From Melampsora larici-populina 98AG31 (lineage: Eukaryota; Basidiomycota; Pucciniomycetes; Pucciniales; Melampsoraceae): a DNA stretch of 64,000 nt. The translations under genes were made by a program, and so were the position numbers. Below are positions 1 through 14,743 of the stretch, one piece after another. The stretch is taken from positions 275,122-339,121 of the forward strand of contig NW_006768822.1 in assembly GCF_000204055.1 (NCBI RefSeq). Direction: 5' to 3'. A model generated the notes under the pieces. It ran no database searches. It worked only from the letters and a program-made list of their open reading frames with translations, and was not told where the DNA came from. Positions within the stretch are counted from its first letter, which is position 1, and every line of letters starts with the position of its first letter.

Positions 1-1317
1 ACTACTTCTGTTACTGGAGAGGCTACTGTGGCTCAGAGTCCAAAAACAAAGATATCAAGAGCTAGAGATTGATTTATTCCGTAGAGTTTCAAATTCACAG
101 TAGAACGCTTTGTTTAGATAGTTAATTTTTTATATAATCTACCAGTTTTTGTCTTTAAGTTTTCTTTGTCTTTCTTTTGCAATTTTGACTGAGAACACCA
201 ATAAGTACTTCGAAGATCGTGCTGGGGCATTTTTGGGCGGCATTTCGATTTATACAAATGTGGAGCATGACTTTAGACAAAGAGAAACTTGGCAGAAAAT
301 ATGTGGTCAAGTAGACACGCGGTGATGGTATTTGTGGAGTCTTGAGTTATTAGTGCTATCGCCAGCATATTCCTCGTCAAACTTGAACAGATGACTATTT
401 CTTTCTGGGCACGCGCCAGATATAGCGTAGAGGTACGCTATGTTACTCATAATTGTTGCTCTTATCATTTTAAATTCCTACCACCAATCTTGTGATTTTC
501 TTTTCAATCCATTGTTTGATCTTCCAAAGCCAGATTTCCACGGGTCACCGCGCCATCGCGCTAGAAGGGCTTAGTTAAGCTTACAATATACAAAAGCCAC
601 GGCGAGCTTTGGTAGACCCTCCATGAGCAGGTATGTAGGAGTCAACTGTTTTCGTACAAAGGGTGCTTACTCGTCAGCTGTGGATCATGTTATCGTAAGA
701 TTGCCCCAGTGGTTATGATTCCTTCACCTGTAGTTTAAACTTATGAGAGGGAAAGTGAGAAGATGCCATGGTGATGATCATCAGACCCGTCGAAGACGCA
801 AGTGCGATGAAGACAAGGGTGCCCAAAGGGGCGGAATTCGGTTTGGTTCACGCCGGAATTCGGCATCTTTTCTAGTTTTGGGCATGTCAGGGTCCTACTG
901 ATCACCGATGCTGTTGACACTGCCAAGCCAAGTCGAGCATTCGAATGCTGTGTTGGTCCCTTCAGCGGTATGACCTGCCTCAAGCCGGTGAGCAATGCTC
1001 AAGCCAAGCTCTGATGTCTGAATCACCTTTCGGTCTGTTGTATGTATCTTCCACCTTGCGTTTGACAGATATCCGTTTAAGCAACATCACAAAGTTCAAA
1101 CGAATAACCATCATTAAGGACCTTTCCATCATTTTCGTCACATTCCTGTAACACACGCCTTTTTTCAATCACAATCAAATCTTTGCGTTTCATCATCACT
1201 TGTGTCACGAGTACCTTGAAGTCAAAACGTCCTTCTAAAGTCAGACATCTCACAAGACACACTCTCGGATTACCTTTTCCCCTTCACGTGACCAGTCAAG
1301 GGTGTGATTAAATTCAA
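1..1317. other. Gene-poor 5' flank
   Basis: I find no convincing coding region here; the short open frames overlap on both strands and match nothing I recognise. The stretch at about 568-586 carries GGGCTTAGTTAAGCTT, which resembles the outer end of the Mutator-type inverted repeats at 35794-36466. The part nearest FAM1 (1101-1154) is described separately because it is similar in sequence and position to DNA upstream of FAM3 and FAM4. Confidence 0.5.
1101..1154 (+). promoter_or_regulatory. Upstream block shared by FAM genes (FAM1 copy)
   Basis: This block lies about 165-215 bp before the FAM1 start codon. It contains ACCATCATTAAGGAC and CACATTCCTGTAACA. The equivalent place upstream of FAM3 (minus strand, about 48912-48968) contains ACCATCATTGAGGAC and the same CACATTCCTGTAACA, and a weaker version lies upstream of FAM4. 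It could be a promoter element or simply part of the duplicated segment. Confidence 0.4.
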
Positions 1318-3449
1318 ATGACACGAGTATCAACATACATTTCACTCATTGCCCTCCTACTCGGCTTGTCATCGAGCACCTCTGCAATCAGCCTCAGAAA
1401 CGACCAAAACATTCCACCTGACAAGATCAACAGAAAATGGAGCGCAGATACCTCTCTTTCATCCGGTCTCGAGGTCTGGAAGGTCTTGGGGTCATCTTCA
1501 CTCTCTAGTGAGGTAAGGTTTTGGATGAATTCAGGATCAAATTATCAGGAACGGCCCATCCTAACATCTTTGCTGATAGGTTTCGAATTCGGAAACTCGT
1601 ATCTCATTTTCACAAAGCGGAGCTCCAATGCCATTCTCTTATTCTGGCGAACGCCATTTGCATGAGGCCAAAAGCAACGCTCATATCTTCCATGAATCCT
1701 TACAAGGTGCCTTTCAAATATCTGATCTGTATATTCCCAACTTACCAAGAAACAAACTTACATTTTTCTTCGCCGTTTCACTCCCTGCAACCCTATAGAG
1801 GTACTGCATCATCCTAAACGTTTGACAAAACAACGAGTCAAAAGAGCATTGGAGGGTATGTTTACTGGCGGGAGAAATATTGAAGAGGCAGCACAGGCGG
1901 CCAAAGCAGCAAAAGCAGCAGAAACTATATCCAATCTTAATAAAGGTCAGAAAATACTCTACACTAGTGTTTGTTGAAATGAGATCCTGATTTCTTTCCT
2001 TCATGATGACGAAACCGTTTAGCTCGTGAGGTCTCAGGATCGACCAAAGCTTTGAGCAGCGCGGACGCTTCAAAGTTGGGCAAGGGTAAGAAAGACGAAT
2101 TTATTGATCACATGCGAAGTGGATATAGAGCTTTCATCACCACCGCAGGCATCTGATTTCTTCCTTCTGTGCGTTGCAATTTGGTCTTCAGCGGATTCTT
2201 TTTTTCGGGGCGCACCATCAAGATTGGACCCGGTTCCAGCTTGTAAGTGAAATCATCTGTCGTCTTATAGCACCAAAAGAGTAAATTGTAACTGCTGTCT
2301 GTGTTCTCTATCATTCATTTTCAAACTTGAAGTGACAAGGTCAAAATCACTTCCGAGCTCATGGCCAGAGACACCAGTAATCGACCAAAAAGCAGCCCTG
2401 AAAGCCATCAATACGCATTTCGACAAATCCATGTATCAATTGACAGACAGTGTTTTGACTCGCGAGAGACCGCCACGGACTCCCTTGATAGCCGCCGTAC
2501 TAGATCACGTGGACCCTGCGTATTACGTGCCGAGGCGGCAGCGCCTCACTCTGGAGGCATCCTTTGCCCTTTACGCAGAAAGAAACCTATATTGGGCCGT
2601 GATTGATGGTAAGACCGATATGAAAACCATCGATCGGCTAGCCAACTTGGTCGACACATACAGAGCCGAATATGTCGATACCCTCGAGCGGGCCATAAAA
2701 GTCGGTTACAATGAAAAAACATTTTTGAACACTAACAGCGTTCAAGATGCAAATGCGGAAGTGACTTCCTTGAGAAAAATGACATCCGGAAATGAGATAA
2801 ATCCATCCCTGATTAAAGATGCTAAAAAACCCCGTGAGTTGATCGTTGTTCTCAAATCACATGTATCTGTAAGGAATCAATCGTCAAAACTGAAACATAC
2901 AAACCTACTTCAGCCAAAGGCTCACTTGTTGCATTCCCTGAAAACATGGCTGCCGATGCGGCCAGAGACAAGAATCCCGAAAAGTTTTTCGAAGACCCAC
3001 TACTGGAAATCACATACAATGAAGTCTCCCGCTACCTCTACTCACCAGAATCAAGCATCAAGGTTTTTCCAGCCGGAGATGCCAGCGTAGAGACGGTTAG
3101 AGGCTGGGCAAACGAAGCCGTGGCGAGGGATCATCTCTACGAAATTCGACACACAAAAGCCAATTACGATGCAGCACGCACAGCCCGCACACAATACCAG
3201 TGGTACTTTCAATCATATCTCAAGAAGTATGGGCCCAACTGGACCCTCTTCACAGACTTGTCAGAAATATTCAATCGAAATGGAATCCCACTTACACTTA
3301 AGACTCCACCCAAAAGCAAGGTATTGGTTTGGTACGACCAGTTCAAATCTCGGTACCAAATGAGTATGTATAAACTCAAATCAGTGTTCAAGACGGCTCT
3401 AGATAAAAAAATTAGACCAGTCTCTTCCAGTCCAGTCCGCTCACCCTAG
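1318..3449 (+). CDS. FAM1: secreted, Cys-poor family protein (candidate effector)
   Basis: I recognise no known domain. The proposed exons are 1318-1512, 1580-1706, 1799-1945, 2023-2085, 2192-2242, 2333-2833 and 2914-3449, giving 539 aa; every junction is GT-AG and the frame closes. The start is the first ATG and opens a signal-peptide-like segment of about 23 residues (basic start, then LIALLLG and small residues). The long sixth exon holds a charged, probably helical region with FDKSMYQLTD and LYAERNLY motifs. The last exon ends in a region with a W-D-x-F/K pattern and a basic C-terminus. The two large exons contain no cysteine. Exon sizes and phases match FAM2, FAM3 and FAM4. Exon 4 has two in-frame acceptors 15 nt apart. 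Secretion and helix content are inferred; function is unknown. Confidence 0.8.
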
Positions 3450-5120
3450 TCAGTCTCAATTTTGTCACCACGTCTTCTTTTCGCCATTCGAATGATGATC
3501 CAACTGTATTCCACTTTTAAATTCTCATAATCCAGGATGTCAAGTTACAATATCAATCTTGATGATTCATCACATGTCTGAGAGAAACGAAAGTGCAGTG
3601 TCTGCTCCTCCAGAGGAGGTTGATTTGTATTGGTAGATTGTGTCAAGTTTCTTCAATTGTTCCAATCCGGAAGAAAAGTGTGATGTTTCAATATGACACT
3701 ATTGTTCTATTTTGTGCCCTGAAATATTTTTTGAGTCATCATTTCTTCGCATATTTTTTTGAGAAAGTAGCGCTACAGACAACTTCTGATTTTTTGGGTT
3801 GGTTGAGGCCAAGTGTAAGTACTGTAGCTACACGGTCACCTGTCCGAGTCGCTTTGATCAGTTGTTTGATTTGTGTTCTTTCTTTTTTCACACACGCCAT
3901 TTCGGGTTTGCTCGACGCTGCTGGCAACGCTGAGACAGCTACACTACACTCAAAATGCACTAGGATCTTATCTTTATGATAGTGTAGCCTATCAAGTCAC
4001 GCTACTCTACCAGCTACGGTAGCTATTTCTCGTGCTTGTACACTACGCTACAGAGCCAAAATTTGGTTAGCTGGAGATTTCCTGGGACTCTGTATGGGGT
4101 AGCTGAAATTCATTCATGTTAATTCATGCTAGCTGTAGCTTAGCGGCACGTTTTTAGCTACGAGTGGATTAGCTGGTTCACTTGAAAAGAAATGGATCAC
4201 GAGCTTCACATTCCAAACGGCCCAAATCATTCTCATTTTGATCTAATTTCTTGGTGACAGTTCAAGAAATTGAGTTGGAGCTTGGAATCGGATGATCCAG
4301 TTGATCTTGGGGTATTCAGCTGATCATGTAAATCCAAATGCTTCCTCTGCAAGCACCTCTGCAAGCAATCGCCTGCATTCCGAATCTGATCAGCTCTTCT
4401 ATTTACAACGGTACAACATCTCATTTGAGTCCATCATTTACCGCTTGTTTCTCTCTTTCGATGTATGATCAGAATCTACAAACGTGATACAGGGACGCCG
4501 GGCCTTTTGGTGAGGGACTTGGTTAAGTTTGCAGGGAAGCGCCCTCTGGTATCACTCAGAAAAACACGACCAGGAATCGGATGTCTCACCGCCGGTGCCT
4601 CTTACTATAGTCGTCTCCCAAAGGGTGGTTACGGCTTCCTCTGACTTCCTAACTGAGATCTTGTGCTCAACGACCTTCGGAACGGTATGCGGATCAGAGT
4701 CTGCAAACAAGACGCGATGGAGCTTCTTTTTTGCTCATTCCTTCTGAGCGTGCCAGGGTCCTGTTTTAACCCCATGTTGAAACTTAGAAGGGGTTCAATT
4801 GAATGTTGGGAGCTACGAAGGTGTTATTTTCAGGGTATGTGGTCAGTAACATCGAGCTCTGATGCCGTCTTGATTACTTACTCTGTACCTTGATGACACT
4901 TCACCATTTTTGGCAGGGATTCCTTTTTTTTACAACCAAATTTACAGTGGAAAACCATAACAGAACTTTTCTGTTCACAATCGACTCTTCGCGTCCATAT
5001 CGTTTGTTTCAGAAAACCTTTTCGGACGAACGTGCAGCGTGCATTTCACACACCAAAGGGCGACCTTTTTCATCCCCTCATCGGCCTCGAGTGGCTTAAC
5101 AACATTGACCATCACTAGGA
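3450..5120. other. Spacer with GTAGC-rich repeat between FAM1 and FAM2
   Basis: No gene is evident. From about 3810 to 4170 the DNA is crowded with short forward and inverted GTAGC/GCTAC motifs (for example around 3826, 3938, 4010 and 4135), the kind of subterminal repetition seen in hAT-type MITEs; I could not define clean ends. At about 4512-4532 there is a GGGACTTGGTTAAGTTTG sequence related to the Mutator-type end sequences elsewhere in the window. Confidence 0.45.
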
Positions 5121-7251
5121 ATGCGACCAAAATTACAGTGCATATCACGCATTGTCATCCTGCTCAACCTGAAATTGAGTATCTATGCATCAACTTCCAA
5201 GGAAGAGATCAATATCCAAACTGACCGGGTCAGCACGAAATGGAGAGGCACCTTTGTTGCAACCGGGCTCAAGACGTGGGAGACCTTGGAATCACCTTCA
5301 TTCTCTAATCAGGTGCGATTCGGGATGTGTGGATCATCTCGAGATCAAATAATCATGAACGCCGAACTCTGACATCTTTCTTATAGGTCCTGAATCCAGC
5401 AACTCGTATCCCAATTTCAGAAATCAAAAATCAATTCGCTCACCCCGATGAACATATGTTGGATGAGCTCAAGATGAACGCCCACAAATCTTGGCAAGGT
5501 ACCTTTCATCTATCTAATCTGCATGTTCAGACCCACATAACATTTATGTTTCTAAATGACGCAATACCAAACTCACCATCTTTTGCTCGCCATCCCACTC
5601 TTTGCACCTCTGAAGAGGTGCCGCATAAGCCCAGGGGGCTGACGAAAAAACTCTTAAGAAGATCACCCGCACTCGAAGGTTTGGTTCATGGCGCGAGCAA
5701 CATTGGAGAGGTAGCACAGGGGTCAAAAGCCGCAGAAACTATATCTGATATCAACAAAGGTCTGAAAACCGTTAGCTTCAGTCTTCGTATATGAGATCCT
5801 AATTTCTTCCCTTCATGATGATGGAAACTTTTAGCTCATGATATTTCGGGATCCAGCAAAGCTTTGAGCGGTACGGACACTGCAAAGCTGGGCAAAGGTA
5901 GGTTTTCATATTGTGGATACTCATCATTCATCACTCCAATGCGTCTTTCTCATATGATTGTTGATTGTTGCTGCAATCTTGTCTTTCAGCCGATTCTTTT
6001 CGGGGCAAGATATCTAGATTAGATCCGGTTCCAACGTGTAAGTGAAATCATCAGAGTGTTATAGCAACCAAGCAAGAAAGCCCCAGTTCTTCCCAGTTTC
6101 AAAACCTCTGACAGAAAGCCCCCATGTTTTGTCAAATATATAGTGTCAAGGACGAAGTCATTGCCGAAATCATTGAAAGGAATTGACCAACAAGGCACCC
6201 TGGAGGCCATGGATCTGCGTTTCGACAAGTCTTTATTTCAATTGACAGACGATATTATGGAACGCGAGCCGAAGGGACCATACGTAGAGCTTGACAAAGA
6301 GGAGATGATATATCAGCGGAAGACACAACGACCTCTCACTTTCGAAGCATTCCTTGCACTTTACGCCGAAAAAAACCTTTTCAAAGCTATAATCGATGGC
6401 GAAAGCGATATGCAAACCATCAATGCGCTAGCCGACATAGTCGAGAAACAAAGAGGCAGATATGTCGAAGTACTCAAGGACGGCATAAAGAAGGGTGTCG
6501 AGGTCAAAACGTTTCTAGCCTATACTAGCGTCTTAGATGAGCACATGGATGTACTTTACATGCGAAAATCAATATGGGCTCATGAGGTATCTCCAAATCA
6601 AATTGAAAAAGCAAAAAATCCACGTCAGTTCTTCGTTCTTCTCGCATCAAGTCTGTCTGTCTGAAACTGACTGACAAAGCCAAGACATTCAAACTTATTT
6701 CAGCCGAAAGAGCTGCACGCATTTCATTTCCAGAGACTTTGGCTGAAGATGAGACAAGAGGCAAGGACAGTAAGACCAATTGGCAGAAATCTCTTTCGGA
6801 AATCACAGCAGATGAATACATGAATCATATGTACAAAAAGAAATCAAGCATTGAGATCATTCCAGCAGAGGATCCCAGCATAGAGAAGGTCACAGCCTAT
6901 GCAATCGATGCAGCGGAGGACGAGCGTATCCTTCACTCTGAATTGACACCGACGAATTATTTCGCAGCACGAGCATCACGCAACTTATATCAGTGGCATC
7001 TTCAATCTTATGTTGAAAAACATGGCATCGACTTTTCCCTCTTCACAGATTTGCAGGAAATATTCAATCAAAAAGGGATTCAACTTGAAATCCAAACTCC
7101 ACGTCAAAGTAAGGTATTGGTTTGGTATGATAAATTCGCAGCCAAGTTTCAAAAGATGATGCGTGGGATTAAAAAGATTTTCAAAAAGTTTCTAACAAAA
7201 AAACCACCCCAAAGAACTTCTAGTTTTGTTGATCCAAGGGAGATCCTTTGA
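5121..7251 (+). CDS. FAM2: secreted, Cys-poor family protein (candidate effector)
   Basis: Paralogue of FAM1, in tandem 1.7 kb downstream. Proposed exons are 5121-5312, 5387-5498, 5616-5759, 5835-5897, 5990-6037, 6144-6623 and 6704-7251, giving 528 aa with GT-AG junctions throughout. The N-terminus has a basic start and a hydrophobic core (IVILLNL), consistent with a signal peptide, followed by an INIQTDR-x-x-TK motif shared with FAM4. Exon 6 carries FDKSLFQLTD, LTFEAFLALYAEKNLF and a long charged helical stretch. Exon 7 carries YQWHLQSY, LFTDLQEIF and a lysine-rich tail. The downstream acceptor used as an alternative in FAM1 exon 4 is lost here (CGG in place of CAG), so the upstream TTTAG acceptor is the likely real one. 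No domain is recognised; the secreted role is inferred. Confidence 0.8.
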
Positions 7252-9832
7252 ATTTATTGTACTTTGACCATGTTTTTAAAAAATTCCAACAATAATTACA
7301 ATGTATCCAATATTCATCACCTATTGCTACGAATGAAATTCACAGGGCGTTCTTTGTTTATCCAATATCTTGGCCAACAGGATAATCATATGAACTTTGT
7401 TCCAATTGATAGAGTGAGTGATGGTAATCAGACATCAGATTGTAGGTGTAGCACACAAATACAAATGAGGCACACCATGGAACGCTCGGCGCTTCTCCTA
7501 TCACAAGCTGAGCCTGGTCAGCCCTATGGGCACAATTCCCTTTTTACAATCTTCAGTCTCAAACATCCCCCAAACAAATGGGTTCTGATTGAAATTTGGA
7601 GGGGAGAATTTGAGGCTTGAGCTGACAAAATTGCTTCTGGAGACCCCAAACCGTGAGGCTGGAGCTGGCTCCGGGGTGATGTTTGAGCTATATGATACAA
7701 AGTTTCATGCCTGATGTTGTTTGTGTTAGAATGGAGGTTCAAAGGTGTGCCTGGAAAATGAAGGACACTCACAACATGATTGGAAGATAGTCTGTGGGCT
7801 ACAGGAAGATGAAGGCCAATTTGTATAAAACTACACTTCAAATTTAGGATGTGACTCAGTACCAAGGGACATTGCTCAATCTCATGATAATTAAGGTAAC
7901 CTTGATTTCTTTGATTTGAGACGCCAGATGGAAACCATGAACACCATGGCATTGTTGGATAACCAAATGGAATTGTAGATATCTTTTTAATCTACTTATT
8001 CAAACATTTTTGGTGGATTGCCAAAAATGATAGCTATTATCATACCTCTTCACAGCTGACGATGGAATTGATTGGCTGTTGTGTTGATGCTGAATCAGAT
8101 GGAAAGACCGAGTCATTTGAAATAAGTATACCATGCTAAATTTAACGAACCAAGAGATGTATCAGTTCTTCTCTCTCATATATTTGTCCAGTGCCTGAAA
8201 ACACTCTGGTAAAGCAACATTTTTTAAGTGCCAGAATTCTGCATGCCTGGAAACAAATTTTTTGCCCATGGTGTTTTGTAGCTGAAATAAGTAGAAGGTT
8301 CTGGGTTGTCTGATAAGATGATTTTTGAACCACCTCAAGCTAACTCCATGACCAATGGCAGGTAAAAGTAATTTATCTGGCCCATCTGGTTTACAAGTGT
8401 CTATCTTTTCAAACCCAACTTGGTGTCAATGCAATTACATATAAACAAAATATAATATCACACTCTTCTTCCTTTCAGTTTAATATCAAGCTAATGTCTT
8501 GAGAACATACTTTAGATCTTATGCAATACCATATCTAATACATTCAACACTGATTCCCATTACTTGAATCATGATTGAAAATTATGAATTGATAAATCAA
8601 AGAATGTATTTCACTTATCAGGTGAACATTGATAAGATTAAAAAAGTTATATCAATGCTCCAGAACTCAGCTGCCTGCTGCGCCCATGCACCATGAAGAA
8701 CCTGGTTGACAATACCACTTTCAAGTTCAGGATAATGAGAAGCAATTGATTTGGTGGATAGAATTCACTTGACACTCATCTACATACAAAAGATTGAGAT
8801 TTAATGCTGCCCTACATATCAGCCAGCTATGAAGTGACTGATTTGTTCTGGTCAGCTCTAAATGTGTCTAACAGGTCCTTTTCCTTATTCTCATTATCAA
8901 TGTGTTCAGCTTGTAGACTTCCTACCATCCTATGGACATTAAGTTGGAGTTGGATAGCAAAGATGATTCTCATTGATAATTTTTAGCTGCTGTCTTATCT
9001 GCTAGAAATCTGACACCTCTGACTCAGTCAACCTAGGACCAAAGTGTACCAGGTGTGGCATGTTGATCAACATTGAAATGGCACGAGGAAGTCAAAATCC
9101 GCCACACGCATCCAGAAGTCTGTAGCATCAACACCATCATCAACTTTGACTCACTGCACATCCCTTGAGGATCACTATAAACGCAATTCAAGGGGAGAGG
9201 GTCCAGAAAGTTCGGACACTCAACAAAACAAAATCTGAAATCAAATTATGATGGAAAGACATTAAATCTTTGAGATGTGATCAGACACACTCAAATCATT
9301 GGAGGCCAATGGGCCTTAGGCGCTGTGATAGGAAAAGATGCCACCCCCAAAGAAGTGAGATTACTGATAGTGATTACGTCCTTCATCGCTCACACTCTAC
9401 ACGATCCCTCCTTCTAAAAAGGTTCGGTCAATCTCACATGATCAAAGCTTTGGAAGATTGTTTTCCTTTCAAGAAAGGTTCACACATTCACGCCAGCTTA
9501 AAGTTATACCCATGAACAAGTACTCAAACTAGAGAAACACAAGCTTTTGTTTGGCAAAAGTCAAGACAATAAGGTTTTTTTCTATGAGATATACATGCGG
9601 GCGGGCTCAAAAGCAATGTTATTGACTGGTATCAGTCCTGATCGAGAGCTGAAAGTGAGCAAGGTTTTTCCGATATGCAATCAAAACCTATTTCTTCTCT
9701 TACCCGTCCTTCATCATGTTACATTATCATGTTCATCATCCGGGTCATAAACTTGGCAATATGCACCAAGTCTGAAAAAGGTTTTCTGTGGAGTCCAAAT
9801 GGCTATCTCGGGAATCGATTAGCGGGGACCAC
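7252..9832. other. AT-rich intergenic region without a recognisable gene
   Basis: 2.6 kb with only short open frames that overlap on both strands. A 142-residue frame on the minus strand (7524-7952) has low-complexity composition and no recognised motif. A possible small inverted-repeat element lies at about 7556-7695, with CTCAAACATCCCCC at one end and the complement of CTCAAACATCACCCC at the other. Nothing else stands out. Confidence 0.5.
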
Positions 9833-11657
9833 TTATTCATCGGAGTCAGTCATGAATTCTCCTTCCTCTCCCTAAATGATGCAATACAATGATGATCAGT
9901 GATAATGTAATGATTGGGATGACAACGTTCCAAGAAATCTTCGGAACCAATTTGACTCACATCTTCAAATGCGTCAGCAATCAGTCCAAAATCTACCTTG
10001 TACCTCAAAATTCCACCAATTCCACCAAACCCTCTCACAAATTGTGATCCTTCAGTACTACGGTTGGTTACAAACTCTAGAGCAGCACCAAAGTCTTGAT
10101 ATTTCTCCGCAAGCCATTCGAGGAGTGATTGAGGTTCAGCAGCTTGTTCCATTTCCATACCTGTTGCTTTATCGATGAACTTCTCTCGGTCTTTCTCACT
10201 CAGATGTGCCAATGCCAGAGATATATTACCATTCGCACCTTGACCGCCTCCACTAGCAGCAGCATTGTTTGAAGCAGTTGGAGGTGGCGCAGCTGTATGA
10301 ATGATGATTGTCTCTCCAGTAGATGCTCGTAAGCTATGTCGAGTGATATCCAAGTTCTCCCAAACGATTAATGTTTCGACAGCACCCAGTTCGAGACCGC
10401 GTAGTGTATCTTCGACTCCAAAGCAGTATTTGCCCGTGTCGAGTGCAATCTCGTCGAAGTATTTTTGAATGAGCCTGATGTTTGGCAAAAAGTACCAGGA
10501 ATCAGAATCCAGTGAGGGTAGAAAGATGCGGCAGGTGAAATTCAGGAGAGAGGGAGATCATGCTTTACTTTTTCTCTTGAATGAACTTGACCTGTGACAA
10601 ACTCTCAGAGGCAAGTTCGATGGCTTGGTTGAATCCATTCTCACCTCCGTAACTGACATCCACCACTTTAATAACTTTAACAGCCAAACGAGGGTCGAAC
10701 ATATCACTCTGATTCAATTCAGTCTTGAAATCCGCACTACCGGCCAGCACTAAACCCTGAACGTTAACTTTATCGTTGGTGATGAAATGTTGAACAGCAA
10801 ATTCGGCAACCTTTCGAACATAATTGTGCCGTTTCTCTTCACGAAGTCGAGCAAAACGCAAAGCAGATTGACCACCACGACCATGCTTCTTAGGAAGATC
10901 GACAGTGAATTTATGAATCACGTCTCGAGTATTACCAGCCAAAGTACCAAACAGTGAGCCATTACCATCCATGACGATGAATCCGAATTTAGAATCAGAC
11001 TCTAATAGCTCAGAGAGAGCTTCAGTGTGAAACTTGTTGTCACAGAGATATAGGGAAGTGTTGATGGGCTTGAAAGGTTCAAAGTCAAAATTGACTTTTT
11101 TCTCTTTACCCTCGTCCGTCAGAATCGTACCACAATACACAATCAGACCGTTCGGTGGAATTCGTGAGTAGAGCTTGAGCCTTTGTTGAGTGGAAGTGAT
11201 AGCTGCGAGGACAGAAAGTCGATTGACACGAGATTTGATATTGGACCTGCAACGTGGTGGAAAATCGGAGAACTGTACGTGAACAAGTTACAGGATTATG
11301 ACGAGGATGAATGTCACTAACGCTGTTCCATACTCCTGAGCCAGCATGTTCTGGGCTTGACTAAGTTGAGATTTTGGTGGTAGAATGAGACTGATCATGC
11401 TGGTTCCAGCTCCCCGCGCTGCTTCCAAGCTTTTGACCACTACAGAAAAAAAGCAATTCAGGAGCATGTTCAATAGATGTGCGTGCGAGGCCATATGATA
11501 GAACGAAAGCTTGAATCACACTTCTTAATTTTCCATATCTGTTTATACAGACGATTTCGAAGTCAGTTTCCATGTGGCATATGAACAGGCGAATCAGATG
11601 GGAGATGCTAACCTGGATGTTTTGTTCAGCTTCGGATTGTCCTGGTTGACCGGACAT
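9833..11657 (-). CDS. SUP45: Eukaryotic peptide chain release factor 1 (eRF1)
   Basis: Class I translation termination factor; in the cytosol it reads all three stop codons and triggers peptide release together with the GTPase eRF3. Proposed exons (minus) are 11613-11657, 11520-11538 (a 19-bp microexon), 11322-11439, 10569-11246, 9961-10474 and 9833-9871, giving about 470 aa. Visible hallmarks are IWKIKKL restored by the microexon, TASNIKS (stop-codon recognition, codons split by an intron), YLCDNKF (YxCxxxF motif), GRGGQ (peptidyl-tRNA hydrolysis) and a short acidic tail ending TDSDE encoded by the last 39-bp exon. The protein is some 30 residues longer than yeast or human eRF1 because of an Ala/Gly/Asn-rich insertion in the C domain. 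The identification is secure. Confidence 0.96.
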
Positions 11658-12689
11658 CGCGTTATTGATAGTAGGATGAGTGAATGTTAAGCTTCTATAG
11701 GAACTCCGATGGTTTCTTTGAACGGTCACGAAGTCAAGAATCGGTTTTCTGGGTCAGGTGGAAGGATGTATGCGGATCAATAAGTTTTGCTTGAAGAGAA
11801 GTGTGATGCTGTGAACTGGATGTATGGATTAAACCTGATTAAACCTACACTCACATGACTATGTACATAACAGGCACCTAGACAGTCCTTGTCGGATTTC
11901 GACTCTTAAACCTAACCTCTAAATCCGATTGATTCACCTGCTCAGGCTACAATCACAATACTTGTAGTACAGTCCCTCAAGTGTTGACATGGAATGATGA
12001 TAAGATACGACTATTGGAATGATGCATTGAACAGGTGAAGGTTTGCTTTCCAAGCTTCAAAGAAATGTGATTTGAATTTTTATTGAGACTGTGTCATTTA
12101 TTTTTCATCAGCTGATGATGGTCTATATCAGTGAAGATCAATAAAAGCTATGTTTTGCTGGGCCTGAATGATTAGTCTCCAATAAGCCCAATAGTGTTAT
12201 TGTCAGGAACTTCATGCAGAGTCATATCAAGATAACAATATAACCATGGGAAAGGCATCAATTGGTTGTTCATCTCCTTTAAATCTTAATTTTCATTTCC
12301 ATGTACTTCCTCCATTGCATTTGTAATCCACAATCCCACTATGTATAACATGAGTGTAAAAAGGATTCACAAATCATTGCAACATATATAAATCAACTCG
12401 CATCAATTTTTTTTTCTGATATCATCATTTTTCACGCAACAAAGAAAGAGAGAAAACACAATCAAATAAAAAAAAAGACTGAATTGATACATCAAACTAG
12501 TAAGAATTGAAATGTGGTTGTAAACTAAAGCATTCAGAAGATGACGGCGTCGGGATGATATTAAGATGAAGAAAAAAGTTGATAAACTTTTTGAAACCAA
12601 AGCTGAATGACAATCCAAAAAGTTCAGATTTCCCAAAAGTTGATTTTTTTGATTTATTTCAAAGTTGTTTTTTTTTGGATTCGCTACAT
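11658..12689. other. Intergenic region between eRF1 and homocitrate synthase
   Basis: About 1 kb holding the likely promoter of eRF1 (reading leftward from about 11700) and the 3' flank of homocitrate synthase. Long T/A runs lie at 12405-12480 and 12645-12680. I see no coding region, RNA gene or clear repeat. Confidence 0.5.

Positions 12690-14743
<2,054 letters not shown>

Noticed and set aside
7524..7952. 142-residue minus-strand open frame
   Set aside because: No motif, start context or neighbouring exon; overlaps open frames on the other strand and a possible small inverted-repeat element.
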